64,000 nt of DNA from JAJFJD01 sp965228695 (GCA_965228695.1 CBDDIB010000002.1:3968001-4032000), one strand, 5' to 3'; positions 1 to 9,395 are shown, numbered from the stretch's first letter. Program-made: numbers and translations. Notes: generated by a model from the letters alone, not told the origin.

Positions 1-1
1 G

Positions 2-319
2 GCCGCGGCCAACAACGCGGAAATCGCCGCCTTGCGGACCAGCTATAAGGCAGGCCTCGACCGACTTGTGAAGCTCGGCGTGGTCCACCGGATCGAGGTG
101 GACGACGAGACCGTCACGCATTACGTGTCGGAACCACTGTTCGCACTCGGGCCCCAGCGCCTTGCCGAATATGCGCGCGCCTCGATGATCTACCAAAGCT
201 ACGTTTCCGGACAGACACCGAAACCAGTGGTTCTTCGGAACGCCGAGAACGACAGCAAAATCGGCACGTATCGGACGGACGGCGTCTTCGTACTGGAAGC
301 CGATCTCCCAACCAAGTAA
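2..319 (+). CDS. C-terminal part of an unidentified protein (cut by window start)
   Basis: The reading frame is open from the first complete codon of the window, so the 5' end of the gene lies outside it; at least 105 residues are visible. The visible part begins with an Ala-rich helix and a segment that could be a winged-helix-like turn (LVKLGVVHRIEVDDE, near residues 20-35), and ends in a short polar tail. I do not recognise the family. An AT-rich gap follows before the next gene on the same strand. Confidence 0.6.
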   Translation, partial: AAANNAEIAALRTSYKAGLDRLVKLGVVHRIEVDDETVTHYVSEPLFALGPQRLAEYARASMIYQSYVSGQTPKPVVLRNAENDSKIGTYRTDGVFVLEADLPTK

Positions 320-628
320 TATTATTTTTCTATCGTAATAACATATACTTATAGTCGATTTTTAATCTATTAACTTAAATATATACTGCAAATACCTAGA
401 ATTGTGAAAATCGAGAATTCATACTCACCTGCCGATGGCGTCTGACCGCGGCAAATTCATGGTAAACGGCGCGGTTAAAATCCGCGGCCCAATGCCATCC
501 GTGAACCCACCATTTACCATAAATCCCAAGCATTTAAATCAAAACCTTTACCGTTCCTTAAGATTTTTCCCGCAGGGTTAATCGACGGTGCATTTGCACC
601 GGATTCCAAGATTTCTTTGAGGGGCGTC
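320..628. other. AT-rich intergenic region, no gene seen
   Basis: This 309-base gap has many stops in all frames and is AT-rich, especially in its first 100 bases. It contains an inverted ATGGTAAA / TTTACCAT pair (about 463-470 and 519-526). It probably holds the promoter of the MlaC-like gene, but I cannot assign -35/-10 boxes with confidence. Confidence 0.5.
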
Positions 629-1264
629 ATGGCATTAACAAACTCTGTCGGGGGCACCGTAAAGAGTGCCGGTCTGGCAGCGATAGCAGTCCTCGCTGCG
701 AGCCTATTCTTCAGCGCGCCCGCCCGGGCCGCCGATCCGGAGGCCTATGTCCGATCGATCGCCGACAAGCTCGAGCCGCTACTCAACAACGGGCATCTTA
801 CGGCGGAGAATGTGGACGCTTTCCTGAAGGCCAATATCCTCAACCAGCTGGATATGGAGCGTATCGGGCGATACGTCCTCCGCAAGCATTGGAAGGAGAT
901 CGACGAGGCCGGACAAGAGAAGTTCATGGACATCTTCCAGTACTTCATTTTGGAGAGCTTCAAGAAACAGTTGGTCAAGTATTCCAAGGCGGAAATCAAG
1001 ATCATCCGCTCGGTGGAACACGAACCGGCCGGCGTCTCCGTGATCACGCGGGTTCGGGTGCCGTCGAAGTCGCCGGTGAACATGAATTGGCGCCTGTTTC
1101 GCGACGAGGACCGAATTCGCATTTTCGACGTGTCGGTGCAGGGTATCTCGAAACTCTCGGCGACCCGCGCGGAGTATAAATCCGTGCTCGAGAATCAGGG
1201 TTTCGATCATTTGATTACCGAAATTTGCAATCGTCTAGAAGGAACGAAGCCGGCATCGTGCTGA
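629..1264 (+). CDS. MlaC/Ttg2D-family phospholipid-binding protein
   Basis: This is a 211-residue periplasmic protein of the MlaC family (toluene tolerance protein Ttg2D), which carries phospholipids between outer- and inner-membrane parts of the Mla system. The N-terminus is a clear signal peptide with a hydrophobic core and an ARA-AD type cleavage site near residue 35. The body shows the family pattern of short helices followed by a curved sheet (IIRSVEHEPAGVSVITRV, WRLFRDEDRIRIFDVSVQG). I chose the ATG at 629 because GAGGGG sits about four bases upstream; a TTG at 617 is the longer alternative. No other mla genes are nearby, so the partner ABC transporter must be elsewhere. Confidence 0.85.
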   Translation: MALTNSVGGTVKSAGLAAIAVLAASLFFSAPARAADPEAYVRSIADKLEPLLNNGHLTAENVDAFLKANILNQLDMERIGRYVLRKHWKEIDEAGQEKFMDIFQYFILESFKKQLVKYSKAEIKIIRSVEHEPAGVSVITRVRVPSKSPVNMNWRLFRDEDRIRIFDVSVQGISKLSATRAEYKSVLENQGFDHLITEICNRLEGTKPASC

Positions 1265-1420
1265 GGGTGCTTTACGCATCCGCGCCGACTTAGGGGAAAC
1301 CGGCGCGTGCTCCGCAGAGGTCGTACGCGCGGCGCATGACCGCCGAATGGTCCGATTGGGTGGGATCGAAAACATGAAGAATTTCAGCAAGTCCGGCCGC
1401 ACGCCGGCTTTGGGTGCCCT

Positions 1421-1666
1421 ATGTTGGGAACGGTGCGCGTAATGGACGCCCGCGCCGCCACCCAGTGGATGGAGATATGGCTCTATCCGGACCAATCCAG
1501 CGGACATCTTTTGGTACTCCGGTCCCAGCCGGACGGCCGCTGCGAGGTCGTGGACCCACAGAAGAACTGGAACCAGGTTCACCCCTTCGAGACCTACGAG
1601 GCGGCCTACTACTGGCTGCGCCAGGAAACCTACGAATTGGTCGACGGGCGGATGGCGCTTCGCTAA
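1421..1666 (+). CDS. Small hypothetical protein
   Basis: This encodes 81 residues rich in Trp and Tyr (WMEIWLYPDQ, YEAAYYWLRQETYEL), without signal peptide or membrane segment. The composition looks like a real small cytoplasmic protein. An internal ATG at 1442 gives a 74-residue alternative. It lies alone between the MlaC-like gene and lemA on the same strand. I do not recognise the family. Confidence 0.6.
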   Translation: MLGTVRVMDARAATQWMEIWLYPDQSSGHLLVLRSQPDGRCEVVDPQKNWNQVHPFETYEAAYYWLRQETYELVDGRMALR

Positions 1667-1746
1667 AATAAATTCCGGATCGATAAGAGAATACCGAGTC
1701 TTTCAGAGATTAAAATCCGGAACTTGCAATACTGGAGAAGTTCAGA

Positions 1747-2301
1747 ATGCTGGAAACTCTAATAATTGTTGTTGGAATTGGGTTTTTAGTTTGGTTTCTA
1801 TATGCGGGTATTATTAAAAAGCGTAACAAAGCACATGAAGCATTTTCGGGCATCGACGTCCAGCTCAAGAAACGCCACGACCTCATCCCCAACATCCTCC
1901 AGATTGCCAAACGGTTCATGGCGCACGAGACCGAACTGCTGACCGAAATCACCCGATTGCGCACTGCAGCGCAGTCCGCCGGCGCAGACCGGGCCGGCGA
2001 GCGGTTCGACCTTGAATCCGCCCTGCAGGACCAACTGGGCAAGTTGATGATCGCCGTCGAGGCCTATCCCGATCTCAAATCGGATGAGGCGATGGTCAAC
2101 GCGCAACGCACCTATGCCGAGGTAGAGGCACATATCGCGGCGGCCCGCAGATTCTATAACTCGGCCGTGAACGCCTTGAACAATGCCGTCCATATCTGGC
2201 CGACCAGTATGATCGCCCGGATGATCGGGATCGGCGAAATGCCGCTGTTCGAGGCGTCGGCTCAAGAGCGGTCCACGGTCAACGCCAGTGACCATCTCTG
2301 A
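1747..2301 (+). CDS. lemA: LemA family protein
   Basis: This is a 184-residue LemA-family protein. It has one N-terminal membrane segment (about residues 4-21), then the conserved KKRNKAHEAFSGIDVQLKKR and HDLIPN motifs, and a long helical region ending with the typical ARRFYNSAVNALNNAV segment. LemA proteins are membrane-anchored helical bundles of unclear function. The start follows a GGAGAAG ribosome site. The stop overlaps the start of the DUF3137 gene by 14 bases, so the two are translationally coupled; LemA and DUF3137 genes are commonly paired. Confidence 0.92.
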   Translation: MLETLIIVVGIGFLVWFLYAGIIKKRNKAHEAFSGIDVQLKKRHDLIPNILQIAKRFMAHETELLTEITRLRTAAQSAGADRAGERFDLESALQDQLGKLMIAVEAYPDLKSDEAMVNAQRTYAEVEAHIAAARRFYNSAVNALNNAVHIWPTSMIARMIGIGEMPLFEASAQERSTVNASDHL

Positions 2302-3307
2302 GGCGGATATCGGCCGGGCTTCGTCGGGCGGCGACACCGCCGTCGCTTTCGATGAGCGTCATGCGCACGAAACCGGCTTTGGCGCCTTCTTTAGGTCCCA
2401 TATCGCACCGGTCCTGGGCAAGGTGGAGGACGCCCGCCTCGACGCGCGAAAAGCTTTCACTTCCCGTTTGCTGATCTGCGTGCTGGCCGCGATCCCCCTC
2501 ATCACCGCCGGTGTCCTGTTCGGTCCGCGTCTGATCCCTCCGGATTTCTTCGATGTCGCAATTGGTGTCGCATTGGTCGCCATCGTCGGGGCCGGACACT
2601 GGATCAACCGGCCGCGTGCGAAATTCCTGGTCGGCTTCAAGCACGAAATCCTGCGCCCCGTGGCCGCCTTCTTCGGCCTGAACTTCGCCGCGAAAGGCCG
2701 TAACCTTTGCAGTTCCTTCGGCGAGACCGGCATTTTGCACAAGCATGACGAGCGGAAATTCGAGGACGCATTTTGGGGCGAATACCAGGGTGTCGAGCTT
2801 GCCTTCGAGGAGGTGACGCTGATCAAGGTTACCCGGACGAACAAAGGCACGCGGCGAAACACCGTGTTCGACGGCGTGGCGGTGATGCTGCATATGAACA
2901 AGCGGTTCAACGGCCATACGATCATCCAGGAAGACCTGGGCGGCGCGTTCAACTGGATTCGCGATAGGACCAATAAGCTTGAAGCGGTGCGTCTGGAAGA
3001 CCCGCAGTTCGAAGACCGGTTCGAGGTCTACACGTCGGACCAGGTCGAGGCCCGCTATCTGCTGACGCCGGCCTTCATGGAACGCATGCTGAGTGTCGCC
3101 GACGCTTTCGATAAGGCGAAGTTACGCGCCTGTTTTCGGGACGACCGGCTCTACTTGCTGATTCCCTACCGCAAGAACCTGTTCGAGGCCGCATCGCTTC
3201 ACAAGACGGTGCTCGAAACCAATTCGCTCCGCACCGTTCTGCGGCAGGTACAGGAGCTACGCGGTATCGTGGAAACCCTCAAATTGAACGAGCGGCTCGG
3301 CCTCTGA
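2288..3307 (+). CDS. DUF3137 domain membrane protein (Galanin-like)
   Basis: This is a 339-residue protein with two membrane segments at about residues 62-80 and 88-105. A soluble part follows with the DUF3137 pattern (YQGVELAFEEVTLIKV, FEVYTSDQVEARYLLTP, FRDDRLYLLIPYRKNLFE). The function of the family is not established; its repeated pairing with LemA suggests a shared membrane role, which is inference. The gene overlaps lemA by 14 bases and ends nine bases before a convergent gene. Confidence 0.85.
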   Translation: MTISEADIGRASSGGDTAVAFDERHAHETGFGAFFRSHIAPVLGKVEDARLDARKAFTSRLLICVLAAIPLITAGVLFGPRLIPPDFFDVAIGVALVAIVGAGHWINRPRAKFLVGFKHEILRPVAAFFGLNFAAKGRNLCSSFGETGILHKHDERKFEDAFWGEYQGVELAFEEVTLIKVTRTNKGTRRNTVFDGVAVMLHMNKRFNGHTIIQEDLGGAFNWIRDRTNKLEAVRLEDPQFEDRFEVYTSDQVEARYLLTPAFMERMLSVADAFDKAKLRACFRDDRLYLLIPYRKNLFEAASLHKTVLETNSLRTVLRQVQELRGIVETLKLNERLGL

Positions 3308-3316
3308 GCGTTCTGC

Positions 3317-3880
3317 TCACGCGGAATTCGGAGACGGGTTTTCCGTCAGAATTTCGTGGCGGAGCCGCCGGTAGTGCTCCTCCTCGCGGTCGCCGAAAAC
3401 CGGATCGGCCGGACCGTTCCACGCATTCTCCAAATCCTGCCAATCCCGCTCCCGCAGCGCCTTTTCCGCCGCCGGGAAGAACAGGTCGTCCTCGGCCGCG
3501 ATGTGCTGTTGATAGTGCGTCAGAAACGCCCGCGCGGCCCGGATAAGCTCGTCGCGCGGAACCTGCTTGCCGTTCCGGGCATCGAGAAACAGGGTCAACG
3601 CCGCGTCGGTTTCGGCCGCCAGCGCCGCATGCTGTGCCGCAAGATCGCCGACCTGTTCGGCGGCATCGTTATCCCGCGACCGCAAGGTCTCGAGCACGCG
3701 ATCCTCCAGCGGATGATGGTACCGGTCGGGATAAGAACGGCAGTAGTCGAGAATATCGACGATCACGTCGTAGTCGACCGGCTCGGCCGCCTCGAAGGCA
3801 GTCAGCTGATGCTCCAAAACCCGCAAGAGACGGCTGATGTTCGTGTGGTCGCGCCGCAGCAGTTGCAAGATGGCGGGCAT
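3317..3880 (-). CDS. Hemerythrin domain protein
   Basis: This is a 187-residue hemerythrin/HHE-family protein, a four-helix bundle that binds a di-iron centre and senses or carries oxygen or NO. Likely iron ligands are visible in RRDHTNISRLL (residue 11), YHHPLEDRVLE (about 55-60), QHAALAAE (about 83) and HYQQHIAAEDDLFFP (about 122-131). The spacing fits the usual H-HxxxE-H-HxxxxD/E layout. A GAGGAGGAG ribosome site precedes the ATG. The gene stands alone and is transcribed towards the DUF3137 gene. Confidence 0.9.
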   Translation of the reverse strand: MPAILQLLRRDHTNISRLLRVLEHQLTAFEAAEPVDYDVIVDILDYCRSYPDRYHHPLEDRVLETLRSRDNDAAEQVGDLAAQHAALAAETDAALTLFLDARNGKQVPRDELIRAARAFLTHYQQHIAAEDDLFFPAAEKALRERDWQDLENAWNGPADPVFGDREEEHYRRLRHEILTENPSPNSA

Positions 3881-3994
3881 GCCGCTCTCCTCCTCGCATC
3901 ATGGATAGGCGATCGATAATACCGGGCCGCCGCCGCTGCCCCCTTGATCGAAATCATATGGGGCGGGACGCGCGCCTGCAGGCGGCCTTACCGC

Positions 3995-4621
3995 TTAGCT
4001 TTCCGGATCCGGGCGTTTCAGCTTGGGCCGGCTCCACGACGGCTCCCAGGTGGCAAGATCGTGATTCTGCGGCTCGCGAATCTCGATCCCTTGCTCCAGA
4101 TCGGACAATACTTTCTCATACAACTTGAGACCCAGCGGATGGAGCGTCTCACGCCACAATTCGCCGGCGGTAATGCCGGGCCGCACGAAACAATGCTCCT
4201 GCGCCGCGATGTCGCCGCCGTCCATGACGTCGTTCATCCAATAAACCGTACCGCCGGCGACCTTTTCACCCATATGGATCGTCCATATGATCGCATCGCG
4301 CCCGCGATGCAGCGGCAACAAGCTCGGGTGATAGCCGATCGCGCCCAGGCGCGCCTTTTCGCGGGTCTTTTTTCCAATAAAATCATGGCTATGTGCGGCG
4401 ACGATCAAGTCGACCCCATCGGGCAGCGTGTCGGCGTTCAACTTGCCGGACTCCAGCCATGGCACGCCGTCCGCCTCGGCCGCCGCCCGCAAACGATCGG
4501 GCTTCTCGCCGTCGCCGGCGTGAGCCGGCGCGCTAACGCCCGCAATTTCGTGACCGCGTTTAACGCAAAGGTCGTAGACTTGGTGCCCAAGTACTTTCTG
4601 CCCGGCAATGTAAATTCGCAT
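3995..4621 (-). CDS. Formyltransferase-domain protein (Fmt-like)
   Basis: This is a 208-residue protein with the formyl transferase N domain used by methionyl-tRNA formyltransferase and sugar N-formyltransferases. The signature YHPSLLPLHRGRDAIIW and the downstream Asp in MDGGDIAAQ are present, consistent with the Asn/His/Asp active site of the family, although the first position reads Y rather than N. It lacks the C-terminal tRNA-binding domain, so it is unlikely to be the housekeeping fmt. The start has a GGAG ribosome site. The substrate is unknown. Confidence 0.8.
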   Translation of the reverse strand: MRIYIAGQKVLGHQVYDLCVKRGHEIAGVSAPAHAGDGEKPDRLRAAAEADGVPWLESGKLNADTLPDGVDLIVAAHSHDFIGKKTREKARLGAIGYHPSLLPLHRGRDAIIWTIHMGEKVAGGTVYWMNDVMDGGDIAAQEHCFVRPGITAGELWRETLHPLGLKLYEKVLSDLEQGIEIREPQNHDLATWEPSWSRPKLKRPDPES

Positions 4622-4862
4622 GATGCTCCGCCATCGTTATTCAGTGTCGATAGTCTTCACGGCCCCCGCGACACCAGCGCCATAGCTGCGATGCGCTCAG
4701 GTCCGCGACAAGTATTAGCGCAGGTTCGCCGAAATGCCGACTCTCTTGCGCGGACAACCGTCCAGAAACGCAATCCTCCGACTGCAACAATGCGCCGCTT
4801 GTAGACGTCCGCCCATTCCCGCAAGATAGCAGCAACATGGAAATTCGTGAGAGTTTACACCA

Positions 4863-5621
4863 ATGAGGCGAATGATATTGGTCGGCATCGCTGCCGGCGC
4901 GCTGGTTTTTACGATGGGGCCCGGTCACGCGCAGTTCGGCGACCTGCTAAAAAAGGGACAGGAAATGCTGGGCGGATCGAAATCCGGCAGCGGCGCGAGT
5001 GGCGGCGTCGGCGGTTTGAGCACCGGCGAGATCACGCAAGGCCTTAAAGAAGCGTTGCGGGTCGGGTCCGGCCGGGTGGTCTCCCAGGTCGGCAAGACGG
5101 ATGGTTACAACGGCGACCCGGCGATCCGGCTGCCCCTTCCCGGCTCGCTCAAATCGGTCCAGAGCGCCCTCCGCTCGGCCGGCATGTCGGGCATGCTGGA
5201 CGACTTGGAACTGAAGTTGAACCGCGCCGCGGAAGTCGCCGCGCCCAAGGCGAAGTCGATATTCATCGACGCGATCGCCGCCATGTCGGTCGATGACGCC
5301 AAGAAGATCTATAACGGCCCCAACGACGCCGCAACGCGGTACTTCCAGGGCAAGATGACCAAACCGCTGGCCGCAGAAATGGCGCCTGTGGTGAACGAAA
5401 GCCTCTCCGAGGTGGGGGCGATCAAGTCGTATGACAGCGTCATGGGCCAGTACAAACAGATCCCCTTCGTTCCCGACGCAAAAGCCGATCTCACCGACTA
5501 TGTCGTCGAGAAAGGCATGGACGGCATCTTCCACTACCTCGCCAAGGAAGAAGCCGCGATCCGGCAGAACCCGATGAAGCGCTCGACCGAAGTGTTGAAG
5601 AAGGTATTCGGCAGCAACTGA
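4863..5621 (+). CDS. DUF4197 domain secreted protein
   Basis: This is a 252-residue protein with a signal peptide (cleavage near AQF, residue 21). A Gly/Ser-rich linker (about residues 35-58) leads to the DUF4197 region, recognised from STGEITQGLKEAL, VSQVGKTDGYNGDPAIRLPL and YNGPNDAATRYF. It is probably periplasmic. The family has no established function. It stands alone on its strand. Confidence 0.85.
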   Translation: MRRMILVGIAAGALVFTMGPGHAQFGDLLKKGQEMLGGSKSGSGASGGVGGLSTGEITQGLKEALRVGSGRVVSQVGKTDGYNGDPAIRLPLPGSLKSVQSALRSAGMSGMLDDLELKLNRAAEVAAPKAKSIFIDAIAAMSVDDAKKIYNGPNDAATRYFQGKMTKPLAAEMAPVVNESLSEVGAIKSYDSVMGQYKQIPFVPDAKADLTDYVVEKGMDGIFHYLAKEEAAIRQNPMKRSTEVLKKVFGSN

Positions 5622-5703
5622 CGCGGCGTCAACGGCCTTTGAAAGGCGGCTGCAGCCGATCGAGCCCGCGGCGGCCGGCTGGGCCGAAATCCTATGCACC
5701 AGC

Positions 5704-6072
5704 CTATTTGGCGTAAGGCCGGAACCCGTGGTGGCCGCCGAAACTCTTGCCGCCATGCCCGAACCCGCCGGATCGATGCCCCTTTCGGAACCCCCGGTGC
5801 CGGAACTTGTCATGACCGAGGCTGTGGTGGAGACCGCGCTTGCGGAAACCGCGTTGATGGAAACCAGGTCGGCCGAGCCCGCGGGAGAACGACCCACGTC
5901 CAAATCCGCCACGGTGCCGTCCGCGGAATCTGGAACCGCCCCGGATATCGACGATGGCAAGCGGCGCGCCGCCCGCAATTTTGGCATCGGGTCCGGGCAT
6001 TGCAGCCGCCGGGCTCGCCGTCAGTGCGGCCCCGACCATCAGCGCCATCGCCGCTGTCTTCGCAAATCTCAT
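5704..6072 (-). CDS. His/Gly/Arg-rich secreted protein
   Basis: This is a 122-residue exported protein. A signal peptide (MRFAKTAAMALMVGAALTAS, cleaved near AAA-MP) is followed by a low-complexity body built of short blocks such as RGGFGRGSF, KRGLHHSLGH and GHGGKSFGGHHGF. The many His residues suggest metal or polyanion binding, which is inference. I chose the ATG at 6072 because AGGAG lies eight bases upstream. The opposite strand is open only because of the biased codon use. Confidence 0.7.
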   Translation of the reverse strand: MRFAKTAAMALMVGAALTASPAAAMPGPDAKIAGGAPLAIVDIRGGSRFRGRHRGGFGRGSFSRGLGRPGFHQRGFRKRGLHHSLGHDKFRHRGFRKGHRSGGFGHGGKSFGGHHGFRPYAK

Positions 6073-6221
6073 ATCGGCACACTCCTGATCCAATTGCAGG
6101 GAGACGGCACTCGAGGCCTCTCTGCGAAGGCTTGGTTTCAGGATGTACCCTAGGACAACGGCCGCACGAGCAGGATCAAATCGCTCTCACGGTTGCTCGA
6201 CCGGCGTTGCCAGCACGACAC

Positions 6222-6665
6222 CTATTGATCCGGGAAAACCATGACTATCATCAGCAAATCAACGTTTTCCCCATCCGTCGCAAAGGGTAGGATCAACCGC
6301 TCGAAGGTCTGGAATTTCCGGTCCGGCACGATCCGGGAAACGCCCTTGCGCCAGCCCGGACGCCCGGATTCAACCACGTCGAGCAGATCGCGGCAGGTAT
6401 CGGACTCGTCGAAGTCGTCGACGAACTCATCGAACCACTGTCCGGTATGATCGGTCCTGTAAAACTCGGTGATCTCTGTTCCGGCCAGCCGAACCCGAAA
6501 CCGATACGGCGGCCCTTCGACGTCAACGAGCCGGAGAGTCGGCAGAAATTGTTTCACGCTGGCCGGCTCGAAATGACGCCGGCCCGGGAGCCCGGTCTCC
6601 GGATGAATCGACTGCCAATAGTCGATCATCGCCCGAACGTCGGGATGGTAGGTTATTCCGCACAT
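6222..6665 (-). CDS. PAS domain protein (PAS_5 type)
   Basis: This is a 147-residue single-domain protein resembling the alphaproteobacterial PAS_5 family. Characteristic parts are MIDYWQSIHPETGLPGRRHFEP at the N-terminus, RLVDVEGPPYRFRVRLAGTEI in the middle and FERLILPFATDGENVDLLM near the end. Such proteins probably sense a small ligand; the output is unknown. No clear ribosome site precedes the ATG, so the start is less certain. A second, divergent copy lies upstream on the same strand. Confidence 0.8.
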   Translation of the reverse strand: MCGITYHPDVRAMIDYWQSIHPETGLPGRRHFEPASVKQFLPTLRLVDVEGPPYRFRVRLAGTEITEFYRTDHTGQWFDEFVDDFDESDTCRDLLDVVESGRPGWRKGVSRIVPDRKFQTFERLILPFATDGENVDLLMIVMVFPDQ

Positions 6666-6895
6666 TGCAGCATTCGCTTATAGAATTTTTGACAAACATC
6701 GGTGGCGTTTCCAAATCGACGAGCGGATTTTTATTCGGATATTTATGAATTTTCGCGCCGAACCGGTCGGTATTGGCTCAGCGAACGCGGAAAATGGCGA
6801 CCGAAACCGCGTGAAACAACCCCTCCGCGTCATTCCGACGCATGCGGATAACGAGGGATTTGATTCCGGGCCATTTTCTCATGCCGGGAGGTCGA

Positions 6896-7387
6896 TTAGG
6901 CGGAATAGGATGCGCTCTCCAGCCGCCTTTCGATCGAGCCGAATACGCCGCCGAGAAGCATATCCACGTCGGTTCGGTTCTCGGACAACGGCAACAGCAA
7001 TCGCTGATAGGCGAGCCAAACGTCATCCCCTAACGCAACCGTCCGCTGCAGAAAATGGGGGCGTTGCGTCGTTACCACGTCCCCGTAGTCCAGCAGAACG
7101 TCGCGCTCGAAATACTTGGCCGCGCGCTCGTCCAGATAACAACCGGTAAAATCCCGTCCGAACAAGCGATCCACGATCGTACCGCACAGACGCATGCGAA
7201 AACGAATGGGCGACCGCTCGACATCGACGAGCATCACGTTGCCAAGAATTCGGGTAATATCCGCCGGATCCAAGTCGGCACGGCTGGGCAATCCCCCCTC
7301 GCCGATGCGGCGCCAATACGACCGCAGCGCGACAATGCCGGGATGCTCGGCGACGCCATGCTCTTCGGGGGCGACCACGTCACCCAT
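6896..7387 (-). CDS. PAS domain protein (PAS_5 type), second copy
   Basis: This is a 163-residue paralogue of the protein at 6222-6665, with matching blocks LRSYWRRIGEGGLPSRADLDP, VMLVDVERSPIRFRMRLCGT and YQRLLLPLSENRTDVDMLL. AGGAG lies close upstream of the ATG. A 230-base gap separates the two genes, so they need not be one transcript. It is followed upstream by a pseudo-receiver/PilZ protein on the same strand, which suggests a signalling neighbourhood. Confidence 0.82.
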   Translation of the reverse strand: MGDVVAPEEHGVAEHPGIVALRSYWRRIGEGGLPSRADLDPADITRILGNVMLVDVERSPIRFRMRLCGTIVDRLFGRDFTGCYLDERAAKYFERDVLLDYGDVVTTQRPHFLQRTVALGDDVWLAYQRLLLPLSENRTDVDMLLGGVFGSIERRLESASYSA

Positions 7388-7591
7388 CGCGATGCTCCTT
7401 TTCGACTCAATATCCTTACTCTAGGATTAACTATTAAGAGGGTAAATAGCCCTTAATGGATACACCAAAGGTGAGAGAACATCGCACTCGGCAATGGCCA
7501 GGAAGCCATCGCCAGTTACCCTTCAGACAACTGATTTTATTATATAAATACGATAAATGGCTTTGAGCGATCACGCCCATAGCCAACCCGA

Positions 7592-8314
7592 TTACGCGGC
7601 CGAGGTGACTTCCGCCAAAAACCGGACACCGATGTAGAAACCGGATTTCCGCACGACCTCGCATTGGAAGCTGGGGCCGTATTTCACGCGCAACTCGAAC
7701 CGGCTGGGTGCATTGACGACGTCCGCCGGACGGATTTTCGCGCCCTTGTCGGAGATGTCGAAAATCGCACCGTCCATGACGCACTGATTGTTGTTGTAGA
7801 CGATCTCCGCCTGCTGAAGCGTGCGCCGCCGAGGCGCGCCCCGGCGCTCGGAGGACGCCGCGGCCGGTGCTTGTTCCGGCTGGACCGACGGCCCTCCAAC
7901 AACGGCCCTTACAGCCCGCTTTTTGCCGGCAATGTAGAGCTTCTCGCCAAGCAGGATGACCTGCAGGGACTGCAACAATGCGCGCGGATCGATCGTACTG
8001 GGCAGGAAGCCGTTCGCGTCGAGTTCGACACAGGCGCGCAATTGCTCATGGCTCGGATTGTCGCCGATGATCACCAAATTCGCTTCCGGAAAAGTCCGGC
8101 GAAGCTGCCCCAATCGACCATCGCGAAAATCGTCACCTGCTATGACCAACGAGATAACCAGTTCGGGCTCCACCATGTCATCGACGGCGGCCACGCAGGC
8201 GTGGACGTTGTCGTACTCACTGACGATCTTGAAGGATCCCGTCTCCAAGGTCTCCCGAAGCTTTCCGCGGGCGGCCTCTTCGCCGCCAATCAAACAAACC
8301 GGTGCCACAGTCAT
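7592..8314 (-). CDS. Degenerate receiver domain fused to PilZ domain
   Basis: This is a 240-residue protein. Residues 1-125 have a response-regulator fold pattern, but the acidic pocket is replaced (VCLIGGEEAARGKL instead of VDD), the phospho-acceptor strand reads LVISLVIAG with no Asp at the usual place, and the GYLLK lysine is replaced (GFLPSTI). Residues 150-240 look like PilZ, with an RRGAPRRR basic patch and a DISDKGAKI motif, which in the family bind cyclic di-GMP. It may therefore join an atypical input to c-di-GMP. It is related to the LuxR-type regulators at 9396 and 16276 through the same GG-type N-terminus. Confidence 0.75.
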   Translation of the reverse strand: MTVAPVCLIGGEEAARGKLRETLETGSFKIVSEYDNVHACVAAVDDMVEPELVISLVIAGDDFRDGRLGQLRRTFPEANLVIIGDNPSHEQLRACVELDANGFLPSTIDPRALLQSLQVILLGEKLYIAGKKRAVRAVVGGPSVQPEQAPAAASSERRGAPRRRTLQQAEIVYNNNQCVMDGAIFDISDKGAKIRPADVVNAPSRFELRVKYGPSFQCEVVRKSGFYIGVRFLAEVTSAA

Positions 8315-8484
8315 TACCGCAATCCACTCTTTATGATTATTTGGATTTTGAATATTTACCTAAATATAGATACCTAATTACCCTGTGTACTTGATTATCT
8401 AAATAATTAATTAGAAAGTCTTTAGTAACATTGGCCTAGATCAAAAGTAATATAAAAATTGGATTTCAGCTTTATTCCCGAGAA

Positions 8485-8907
8485 TTAGCCATCAAGCGAC
8501 AGTTCAATCCAGGTCGAGGCATAGTCGGCGGCCTTGTCTGTCATGTGCAGACGCGCCTGCCCGCCGTCGTTCCGGACGACAATCCACCCTTCCTTGATCA
8601 ATTCGACGACCTGAAGCCGTACCGCCGAATTCGATAGGTTCAACACATCGCTCAGCTTGGCGACGTCCATGCAGCAACTCTCGATCTGTCCGAGAACGAC
8701 CAGGTCTAGAATGCCGGCCCCCTGCGCCGATATCCCGGCCTCGCGCTGCGCCAGATAGTATCTCGTCCGCCGCTTTAATACGCTGCGGCAGAGGGCGATA
8801 TTGTCGGCGTGGGGGCTTTCCGAAAGTTCTGCTTTTTCGTTGTTCAGAAGCGCCTGCATTGTGAGTCTCGATCTTTCCCCGAATTCGTGCGCTTTCGCTA
8901 CGCACAT
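8485..8907 (-). CDS. Winged-helix (MarR-like) regulator
   Basis: This is a 140-residue protein whose second half reads like a winged helix: ILDLVVLGQIESCCMDVAKL, then the recognition-helix region LNLSNSAVRLQVVELIKEGW and a wing ending in ARLHMTDKAADY. It could control the Flp pilin gene just upstream on the same strand; that is inference from position. The start may instead be the ATG at 8859 (124 residues), as neither start has a strong ribosome site. Confidence 0.65.
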   Translation of the reverse strand: MCVAKAHEFGERSRLTMQALLNNEKAELSESPHADNIALCRSVLKRRTRYYLAQREAGISAQGAGILDLVVLGQIESCCMDVAKLSDVLNLSNSAVRLQVVELIKEGWIVVRNDGGQARLHMTDKAADYASTWIELSLDG

Positions 8908-8934
8908 TATTGATTGCCGGACTTACGTCCTCGG

Positions 8935-9102
8935 TTAGTTCATTGAGTTGGTCGCGATACCGATCGTGCTGTTGAACGAGCCGCTCAAACCGTCGAGGGC
9001 AGCGACCAGCCCGATCGCGACGAGCGCGATGAGTAATCCGTACTCGATGGCCGATGCGCCGTTTTCGTCCCGCATCAGTCGCATCAGAAATGCGTTAACC
9101 AT
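8935..9102 (-). CDS. flp: Flp-type (type IVb) pilin
   Basis: This is a 55-residue Flp/Fap pilin. It has a short basic leader, the conserved ENGASAIEYGLL prepilin motif (cleaved by a TadV-type peptidase) and one hydrophobic helix (LIALVAIGLVAALDG). Flp pilins build the Tad adhesion pilus. I chose the ATG at 9102 because GGGAGAGG lies just upstream; longer in-frame starts would put an unlikely leader before the motif. No tad secretion genes are adjacent. A second flp lies at 16981. Confidence 0.88.
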   Translation of the reverse strand: MVNAFLMRLMRDENGASAIEYGLLIALVAIGLVAALDGLSGSFNSTIGIATNSMN

Positions 9103-9395
9103 GCTACCTCTCCCGACGCCACGTAGATTGACGGCGTTAGTGCCGTCTTTTGTTGTCTCTCGGCCCCCTTCACCGCCCGGTGTTAGTCCCGGATCTTTCG
9201 AGAGAGCCAATTGACGTCTTGGAGGTAGAGTATCAGGACGATGGGGATGTTCTACGGCGATTTGGGCCGATTAAGAATTATCCCTTTGGATATGAATAAC
9301 AATTACAAACAGATAGGGTCCGCCGGGCAGTTCCCTACAATTTTATTAAATATCAGTGGATTAGGGCCTTGAGGCCGGTCCAGACCGACGGCCGG

